This document shows positions 56,504 to 64,000 of a stretch of 64,000 bases of DNA, piece by piece. Origin of the DNA: Ettlia oleoabundans (lineage: Eukaryota; Chlorophyta; Chlorophyceae; Chlamydomonadales). The notes under the pieces were generated by a model. The model did no database searches and was not told the DNA's origin. It was given only the letters and a program-made list of their open reading frames with translations. Positions within the stretch are counted from its first letter, which is position 1; each line of letters begins with the position of its first letter. The position numbers and the translations under genes are program-made. The stretch spans positions 1 through 64,000 of the forward strand of contig JAAMXP010000010.1 in NCBI GenBank assembly GCA_019693395.1, read 5' to 3'.

Positions 56504-59201
56504 TTAGTTCCATGTGCTTGCGCCATTGGCACCAGCCAGAGCCCTCTCAGCAGCCTGGCTGCCATTTCCGTTAGCGGACGGAGCTGCATTAGGAATCATC
56601 TCATACAGAAGCTCCGTTGCATTCTTGGCACCCTCTGGTGCCGTGCCCAGTGTTGCGGGTCCATGGGTGGCCTCCAGCTCACGCAGGTTGGCCTCAATGG
56701 TGCGGGCAATGGTCTCAAGGGGCAGGATGGTGAAGGGCTCCTCAATGCTCACACCAATCTCCTCAATGCCTGCGGGCAACATGGAACACCAACGGGTCAG
56801 GTAAGGGGCAAAGGCAGGTGACTGAAAGCACAGCGACGGGCAGGGAACTACTGTAAGCATCCCAGCCACGCAACTGCCACCAAAATGAGAACGCTAAGGC
56901 TAGTATTGGCTGAGGCTAGCAATGGGAACAACCAGCCATGCCACCCACCCAGCAGCAGGAAGGAGACGATGAATGTGATGGGCAGCATGGCCCAGCCGCA
57001 GTTGTCCCACAGCGTGAAGGGCAGCAGCGTGAGCCAGATCATCATGAAGCGGGAAGTGTGGCTGCATACACAGAGCCAGGGAAAGTGAAACTAGTAAGCA
57101 AGGCGTGAGTGGCTGCTGGCCTAAAACTTGGGGTAACGCCAATAAGATAGGTCCAAGCACATGCTGAGAGTCCCAGGACTGTGGAGCCAGCACACTGACA
57201 TGTCCTGCCACCCACTCTCACCGGGTGTAGGACAGCGGCACGGGGGTGCGCAGGATGCGCTCGCAGCCACCCGTCACATCTGAGTACACGGTCAGGTTCT
57301 CATCCATGCGGTATGCAGCACCCGCCGGCACAGCGCCAAAGCTGTCCCTGTTGCTGGTAACGGCTGCCGGCAGCTGGGCCTGCTTGATGCACGCGGTCAG
57401 CACCTGCAGAGCAGCAGGATAACAAGAAGATGTTGTTGCTGGTGCCGGCTTGTTAGTGCCCAATTCGTGTTTGGGGCTGCACTAAGTTGCACACAACAAA
57501 AGTACCTGTCCTGCAATCACTACCAAGCAGTGTGCCGGCACTAACCAGAAACGCAGTGGCACGGCCAGGCGTTAATGCACCTGCATGCAGTAGTTTGGCC
57601 TGTGGGTGGATGCCGCCAGGGCCTTGACCTCCTCGGGCAGCAGGATGTCCTTCACCTCCTCCTCAATGTTCTCACCCGGACGCAGGTGGCACATCAGAGC
57701 ACGCCTGCATGGCGACAAAGGTATAGACAAGCGTGGGGGCGTTGCACTTTTAAAAGCTGAGCACGCAAGCCAGAACGCAGCCACAATCTGCAGGCAGGCA
57801 GGAATGGACAGAGCGGGCAGGGCAGGCAGGCTAGGCAGGCAGGTAGGCACGGCGTGTTGGGCAAGCTGAGTGCCAGCACAGTAGTGACGCACGGGTATGC
57901 GATGCTCCAGCGGACCAGCATTGAGCGCAGCTCTGGCTGGGACTCAGGCACGTAGCCCAGGGCCTGACGCGTGAAGTCGCGGCTGCGGTTCACCATGGAC
58001 CCCCACATCTTGCGCGCCTCATCCCACCGCTGGTAGCTCGTGTTGGTGCTGCACATAGATATAAAAGTGGGCATGAGTCAAGCATCATGGCCAGATGAAA
58101 TGGCCCAACAAATTGAGTTGTATCAGGCTGTTGAAGCAGAGAACAGCCCTAAGCAGCAGTGCATCTTATGCCTGGACTCACCGGAACACCAGCAGCAGGG
58201 AGAGGGCAAAGGATGTGAGGCCAAAGGGCGCGTTGGTGGCCTTGAGGTCGGGAACATCAGTCAGGTAGCCAGCCTGCAGGCAGGGAGGGTGGAATATTGC
58301 GTTGATAGACTATCGCATGCAGCATGGTGGCCACCCAATTAGCTGCGAGTAAGAACACTTCCAAGCAACGAAGTGTTGACTAGAGCCAGGGCAGCTGCAA
58401 CTGTCACCTCTGCCAACGTGTGGTAGAGCGCCACACCAGTTGCCAATGTCATCACATATGCCAAGGGCTTGGCCAGGCCTTGCACCTGCACCCAGAAAAT
58501 AGCGGCACCGCATGGTCGGTAAACTTGATGCCGTAAACTTGATGCCACATAAAAGCGACCCACACTATACGCATAGCTCGTGCTACTGTCACAATCTTGA
58601 ACCACAAGACAGATTGAAATCTGGTCTTCTCCCCAAGTTGCCGCCTCAGCCAGCAGCAGCGGCTCACAATTTTGGAGTCAGAGATGCCCAGCACGTGGCG
58701 CAGGTAGCGGCTGGAGCTGCGGTGGGTCTTCCAGCGCTCAAAGTCAAACACCTGCATGCATGGGAAGGGTATAATTTGCATTTACAAAACAGTGTGAACA
58801 GTGATGGCTGCAAGTGATGGTAGGAGTACAGCACCGTAATCCTGCAGGCTGCCGGCGGCAAGTCTTCTGGCAGTTGTAGGAGGTTTTGACTCCAAAGCCA
58901 CTTCCAAGCCTGACACCCGACCACGCACCGGGCGCTGGAAGCGGCGGTTGTATTCCTTTCGCTCATCGCTGAAATAAGGTGGAAGCTCATCAGACTTGTC
59001 CGTTGTGGCGGTGGCAGAGGGACGCAAACCCAACTGCTTGCAGCGGCTGGTGGAGCATTGGCGCTGGCTCAAGGCGGCAAGCCCGGGCTGGCGCTGCCGC
59101 AGCTGTGACACCAGCTCACTGCTGGGTCGGGGCTGGCGCGCAGCGCCGAGGCATGTTGCTGCTTTGGAAGGGAGCCTGCTCACGCCCAGAACGCAAGACA
59201 T
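56504..59201 (-). CDS. Bestrophin-like protein 3 (thylakoid BST type)
   Basis: Same family and likely role as BST-1 and BST-2. Nine exons (58929-59201, 58668-58751, 58408-58485, 58182-58273, 57893-58048, 57581-57704, 57222-57403, 56949-57061, 56504-56769) give 455 residues. The start MSCVLGVSRLPSKAATCLGA was chosen as the opening of a transit peptide; an in-frame ATG at 59276 would add 25 residues. Exon 1 has YFSDERKEYNRRFQRP where the others have SDDWKEY, and exon 3 starts VQGLAKP where they have MQGLAKP. Exons 1-3 and their introns are diverged, while exons 5-8 and their introns are nearly identical to BST-2. The C-terminal tail (NGNGSQAAERALAGANGAST) is unique. Hallmarks RTNTSYQRWDEARKMWG and GIEEIGVSIEEPF are intact. 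Divergent from LCIB-3. Confidence 0.94.
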
Positions 59202-59458
59202 TGCGCTGGTTTCGCTTTCAACCACACAAGGCAAGCTGGTTTTGCCAAGCCACAAGGCCGTATAGAACGACAGCAACTTAGCTGATAGGACTGCAAGCAG
59301 TGATCAACGCCTCTGAAGCCCGCGAAACTCTCCAACGTGGTCGCTGCTGTGCATGCGTTGACACACCGCCTCTTTCCGGAGCATCGCTGTCCACTCATTA
59401 CAGCTTAACAACGTTCATCAATACACTATTATTGTTCGATATCAATAAGGACAGCATA
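59202..59458. promoter_or_regulatory. Bidirectional promoter of BST-3 and LCIB-3
   Basis: 257 bases between divergent start codons, similar in size to the BST-1/LCIB-1 interval. AT-rich just upstream of the LCIB-3 start (about 59425-59445). Confidence 0.5.
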
Positions 59459-62348
59459 ATGGCCGCTCTCGCCCAAAGCACCCTCCAGCAAGCCCGCGCC
59501 GACTGCAGCGCCGCATTGAACTCGGCTCGCAGGCTGCGCAGGAACACCAAGGCCGCCCAGCTGTTCGCCACCCGCAGCACACACAAGGTGGACCGCAAGA
59601 CTGTTTTGCGGGCCACAGCTGAGGGTAAGTACACCAGCAGATGCCAGTTTGAGGATAATGTGTGTATGGGACGAATGCATGGCGCCGTGCCCAAAGATTA
59701 GTGTCCACCTGCCGACGCTGAGCCAAGTCTACCACCGACTGGTGCCAGCACTAGGGGCCAGCAATGGCACCAGCAATGGCCCCTAGTGCTGGCCGGCTGT
59801 GACCTATGTGTATGGTGGCATCCTGCCACTCCTCAATCAATGGGATTCCCCCAACTTGTTGTTTCTGCCCCCCTTCCGCAGCCACTAGTTCGGTCATTGA
59901 TGCTGGCGGCAAGACCATTATTGTTGAGTCTGATGGCACCATTATTATTGGCAGCCCGGAGGCGGTAGCCCGCACACAAGCAGCCAAGGACACCACTGAG
60001 AACGTGCCCGAAACCGTGGAGGTCGAGTATTTGACCGGTGGGTGCTAACATGCAAGTGCCACATGGCGGTCCCACTGGCCACTTGTATGCGCACTGGTAG
60101 TTGCTGGCTGAGAACCCATGCTTGTGACACATGTGCTTTGTGCACAGTTGACTGTAGCTGCCCATCAGCTTACACTTCTTGCACTCCCTAGTTGTCTTTG
60201 TATGCACACTTCACCGCTGCCCCGTGACTGCTGTGCAGGCCGTGCTAACGCGGTGCAGAAGCAGTTTGAGGGTGCTCTGGGTGCTGACGATTTCATGCAG
60301 CGCGTGGAGATGGCGCTCTATGCCTTTGGCTTCACAGGAGACAACTCCATCGGTGAGCGCTGGGTGGCAGCGAGTTACCAGCAACTTAGCCAGGCAGCGG
60401 CACCAGTCACCTCTAAGCAGCCGGAATCCCACTCACACTGCTTGCAGCAGGTGGCAATGTCAACCGCCAAATCATTGTTCGCCAAGATGTACACTCCAAG
60501 ATGTACAAAATGTTGCAACATCACCCTCCTTTCCCCGTGTCCTCCCAACTGCAGCCATGGTGAATCTGTGCCGTGACGAGGTGACTGTGACCCTGAAGCA
60601 CCGCATTGAGGAGGTGTTTGGCTCCGCCTTCTCCACCAACGGCCTGGGTGGTGTGCTGACCTGCGGCGTGACTGGCATGGGCGCTGGCTTCAGCCACTCC
60701 CCACTGTGCAGCAGCAACAAGGAGCGCTACGTCTTCTTCTCCTTCCCACACATCAGGTGCATAAGCAGATTGTTTCAGGCATGTATTTGGCTCAGCATGG
60801 CAGCGATCTGATGTGTTGTTTTATGGTCCATGCTAGTTGCAATACCTGTCTTTGCCGGTACAAATACCCTCAAGAACATCCTGGTCATACCAGGTGCTGT
60901 TGGGGATCATTTTCCTGCTTTAACGCTGCTATGTTGCTGCAGCATCAATGCCAGTGGCGAGGTTGGTCCCATGTCTCGCCCCGGTCGCCCCGGCCAGTCT
61001 TGTGCCTGCGGCGCCTTGATCAAGGCCACGAACGAGATTAAGAGCGAGGGCCTGACCTGCAACTGCAAGATTCCCGGAGGTCAGCCAACTGGAAGCCTGA
61101 CATGCTGCCTGGTTTTGGGTGCTGCCTTGCCAAGCTGCTGCCATCATGCCCGAGATCGGCATTTCTTGCTTCGAGCTTTTGCTGCTGCACTAAGTTGTTT
61201 CACTGCCTTACCTGCAGTGCACGATGCGCTTGACCCTGAGATGAGCATCCTGAAGCAGCGCATTGCCCGCCGCCTGCGCCACGAGGGCTTTACCGATGAG
61301 ACGGTCAAGGGCCTCAGCCTCGGTACGTTCCCTCACTCTTGCTCAATGTCTGCACGTGCCCAGCAAATGCCTAACCGGCGACTGATAAACGCACTTAAAC
61401 CAGACTGTGTTGGAGGTCACTTGGACAAACCAGCCTGGCCACTGGAATGCAGCTCACTTTGCTGCTTGCCTGCCCTTGCCCGCTTCTGTCCCCATGTCTG
61501 CAGTTGATGTGACCAAGGTTGCTGAGCGCACCATCTCCGACGACCTCGAGTTCCTCATCTCAAAGACAGTCAACACAGACAAGGCCGATTACGCGGGTGG
61601 GTGGACAGTAGGGAGGGAAGCGGGCATTATTTAGACACAGAATGCTGGCAAACACACGCGAGGGACGCCCGCCAATGCCCATGCCCCTGCACTTCACCCG
61701 CTGTGTCTAACCACTGTCTGATTGCTGTCCGCCTCTGCGTGCAGTCGTCACCGGTGTGCAGATCCATAATTGGTCCAATGACTTTGAGGATGCTTCGCCC
61801 AACATGGAGTTTGTTGCGCCCACCTCAGCCTATGTCGTGGTCGATGGCGTGAAGACCCACCTGGACCTGTCAGCAATGCCGGTAGGTGTTGCCACAATAT
61901 AGCCGAATTGAGGCACTATATTCAGCTTTGCTGGGATTCACAGGTTGTTATCAGCCTCCTTGTCGTTTTCGACGCAAACGCCCCGCCCTCCCTGCTGCAG
62001 CCTCTGACGCCCCGTCAGATGCGCCTGGTGGCGGGCCCTGCTGATGTGTGCAACCAGGGTGGCCAGACCATGCTGCGTGAGGAGGAGGCGCCTTACGCCT
62101 TTGACTCCAAGGATTCACGCCGTGCACAGAGGGAGCGCCTGCAGCGTTACCTGTCCTTGATGAAGGAGGAGGGGCTGAAGGGCGAGGTCGCTCCTCCTGC
62201 CTGGCAGGAGAAGATCATCACCACCACCCCCGCCCGCTGCGCCTCTGCTGATAACTCTGTGATCATCGACAGCAGCTTCACTGCCGACCCCGAGCTGCTC
62301 CAGATCAGGCAGAAGCTGGAGGACAAGTACAAGATGCCCGCTAAGTAA
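59459..62348 (+). CDS. LCIB-family protein 3
   Basis: Same family and proposed role as LCIB-1. Nine exons (59459-59624, 59882-60037, 60239-60352, 60555-60756, 60943-61079, 61218-61322, 61504-61596, 61745-61881, 62001-62348) give 485 residues. The transit peptide begins MAALAQSTLQQARADCSAAL. The pre-core segment reads IDAGGKTIIVESDGTIIIGS. All core motifs are intact, including NLCRDE, GGVLTCGVTGMGAGFSH, FPHIS and SCACGALIKA. The last intron of LCIB-1 and LCIB-2 is absent, so the last two coding exons are fused, and the C-terminus differs (VIIDSSFTADPELLQIRQKL). Intron 3 and intron 8 match LCIB-2, whereas introns 4-6 match LCIB-1, showing a chimeric history. Confidence 0.95.
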
Positions 62349-63048
62349 ATGTACGGCAGGCTAATATACCACCTCTCGCCGTGCATCTCACGCTGCAGTG
62401 GTGATGCCTCTGAGCAGCCAGCGTGCCAGTCTTTTCCACTGACATTTGCTCAATAGGACTGACCAAGTCATTGAATCAGTGGTCCACTATCTGCTGATTT
62501 CATATTGGCGCCTCTTGGTGTGCCATGTGGTGAATTTCATGCTAGACCATGCAGCCTCTTTACCACCGCCTGCCAACCACTTTGCGCTGGTATAGACTAC
62601 TTAGCTGCTGTCCCCGCTACCATGCACCTGCGCATGGCTTACATGCCTTGGTTTGCCTTTGAAATGTACCACTGCACCTTCTGGTTTGCTGATTAAAGCA
62701 GCCAGCTGTTATGTGGAATTGTCCCACCGCTACATTCTTACAGGATCTGAATTGTTTTGAATTCCAACACATTTCCTTCCTTCCTTCCTTCTAGACCCTG
62801 GCCTTATTTACACCCTGGGCTTGTAAGGACACGCATTGCACTTTCCTTGTTGTCACAATCAGCAGTCCAAAAGGGGGTGACAGTCAACAACGTGGTAACG
62901 TTGTGCATGATATGGGTGGCAGGCAAGAGTAAAAATGGAATATAAGCCCCAATGCGAGTCAAGAGTCCGTTGTACAGTCACCATAGTCAGAGCACATTCC
63001 TGTGCACAACTCCCATCTGCAGGTTCCCAGGCCCCCGGCAAGCTGTTA
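62349..63048. other. Convergent spacer after LCIB-3
   Basis: 700 bases with the 3' UTRs of LCIB-3 and of the acidic gene on the other strand. A (TTCC)n run lies near 62775. No gene seen. Confidence 0.45.
62822..62826 (+). terminator. Possible poly(A) signal TGTAA of LCIB-3
   Basis: First TGTAA found downstream, 474 bases after the LCIB-3 stop codon. Confidence 0.4.
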
Positions 63049-63655
63049 CTATTGGTTCAGGCGTTGGCTCCTCCGTACCCGAGGCCTCAGCTGCTTGGCC
63101 TTCCGCTTCTGCTGCTGCGTGCCCTTCTGCTTCTGCTGCTGCCGCTGCGCCTGGTCATCCCCGTCCTCCTCCTCCTCCGACTCACGCTCTGCTTCCTCCT
63201 CCTCTTCCTCGCCAGCATCTGCGTCATCTGCAGGCAATCAATCAACCCAGCATGCCACCAGTTAGCAGCAGCCACCATGCAGCGTTTTCAACCATGGCAA
63301 GCTGCTCACAACATCTAGTGTGAATGGCGCTACCACCTGCTACTGGCTGGTCAAAGCGCTTTGGCCTGGTGCAGGAGTTAGCAGCAGCACAGCGGCGCGG
63401 CTGTAAGGCGGTGCCTTTATGTGAGGCTCATTTGGTATCAGCCACTCGCAAGTTATTCTTCTGGCTGGTGTGTAGGCACCCACCCGCATCCTCCACAGAG
63501 TCGGGCTGCTCCTGCTGCTGCTGCTCCTCCTCCTCCTCCCCTTCGTCGTCGCTAATGGCCTGCCGCGGGCGCTTGGCCTTGGGCGACACAAACTTTGGGG
63601 GCCGCCCTGCACGCTTCTCCAGCCTCAGCTGCTCTCGCAGCTCTGCCTCACGTGC
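63049..63655 (-). CDS. Acidic, Lys/Arg/Gln-rich nuclear-type protein, 3' part of gene
   Basis: Two C-terminal exons are clear: 63484-63655 and 63049-63227, joining in phase. The first encodes a charged helix, REAELREQLRLEKRAGRPPK, then FVSPKAKRPRQAISDDEGEE and a Glu/Gln run; the second an acidic block (DADAGEEEEEEAERESEEEE) followed by a basic tail (QQQKRKAKQLRPRVRRSQRL) that resembles a nuclear localisation signal. RGRPPKF-like AT-hook character (RAGRPPKF) suggests a chromatin protein, but no domain is recognised. Upstream exons lie between 63.7 kb and beyond the window edge; a reading frame near 63830-63930 could be one. The 5' end is not in view. Confidence 0.6.
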
Positions 63656-64000
63656 CTGCAGGCAATGGAGCAGCAATGAAGCGGCAGTGAGGCAGCCAGC
63701 AGCAGGAACAAAGCACAGCCATGGCTTGATGGTGTGGTGCACTTTGGGGGGGGGTTCATGCCATGCAGCCGCCCCAGCATAGTAAAGACCATGCCTCCGC
63801 CATGATCCATGCATGCTCCCCTGGCAGAGTGTGGGGGAAGTCGCTGCCCAGGCCAGCCAACCCTGCCACCGCAGCTGCTGCGGGGACCACCAGATACTGT
63901 TCAGCAGCCAACGCCCTAACTCTCGATGAAACACATATCTTGAGGCGTCTTGTCACCAACAAAAGGTGCCACCTGTCCACCCTCACCCAGCCACCCAGCC

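Larger units (their letters stand above)
49207..62348. repeat. Duplicated BST/LCIB blocks
   Basis: Two blocks, each a minus-strand BST followed by a plus-strand LCIB (49207-55856 and 56504-62348), repeat in direct order. Similarity extends into introns: intron 8 of BST-2 and BST-3 differ by about two bases over the first 130, and the introns at 53454-53656 and 60353-60554 are nearly identical. The block at 24417-31491 carries the same pair in opposite orientation. Confidence 0.9.

Overview
The window is nuclear DNA of a chlorophyte green alga. Reasons: almost every gene is split by many short GT-AG introns (two use GC-AG); TGTAA, the usual green-algal poly(A) signal, follows many stop codons; several proteins start with plastid transit peptides; and the gene content is that of an algal CO2-concentrating mechanism (CCM) with a pyrenoid. 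Short assembly gaps (N) lie in one intron. The class is uncertain; a core chlorophyte fits (inference). Gene models were joined by hand from splice sites, reading phase and family alignment; where exon coordinates are given, the phases close exactly.

Region 1 (1-22 kb) is housekeeping: a short-chain dehydrogenase, glycolytic GAPDH, an organelle-type 5'-3' exonuclease sharing a 153-bp promoter with a TraB-family protein, a small cysteine-rich metallothionein-like gene, and a large F-box/leucine-rich-repeat gene.

Region 2 (22.3-31.5 kb) starts the notable part. A 293-residue plastid-targeted protein is built from five helix-forming segments separated by disordered Ser/Ala/Pro/Arg-rich spacers, the architecture of pyrenoid Rubisco linkers (EPYC1 type). 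About 0.7 kb beyond its start codon lies an LCIB-family gene (low-CO2-inducible protein B, theta-type carbonic anhydrase family), head to head with a thylakoid bestrophin-like gene (BST, putative bicarbonate channel).

Region 3 (32-48.6 kb) interrupts the CCM genes: a secreted or membrane-anchored subtilase with a thrombospondin repeat, the exosome cofactor MPP6, and a Tudor-like/TFIIS-middle/SPOC transcription factor with an RGG tail.

Region 4 (49.2-62.3 kb) holds two more head-to-head BST/LCIB pairs, in the same relative arrangement. Introns and exons show that the three pairs have exchanged sequence: LCIB-3 is a mosaic of LCIB-1 and LCIB-2, and BST-2 a mosaic of BST-1 and BST-3. The window ends with the 3' part of a gene for an acidic nuclear-type protein.

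Taken together, a candidate Rubisco linker, three LCIB-type proteins and three BSTs within 40 kb look like a physical CCM gene cluster: BSTs would carry bicarbonate into thylakoids near the pyrenoid, LCIBs would recapture leaking CO2 around it, and the linker would condense Rubisco. Function is inferred from family and architecture; the clustering, pairing and mosaic structure are read directly from the sequence.
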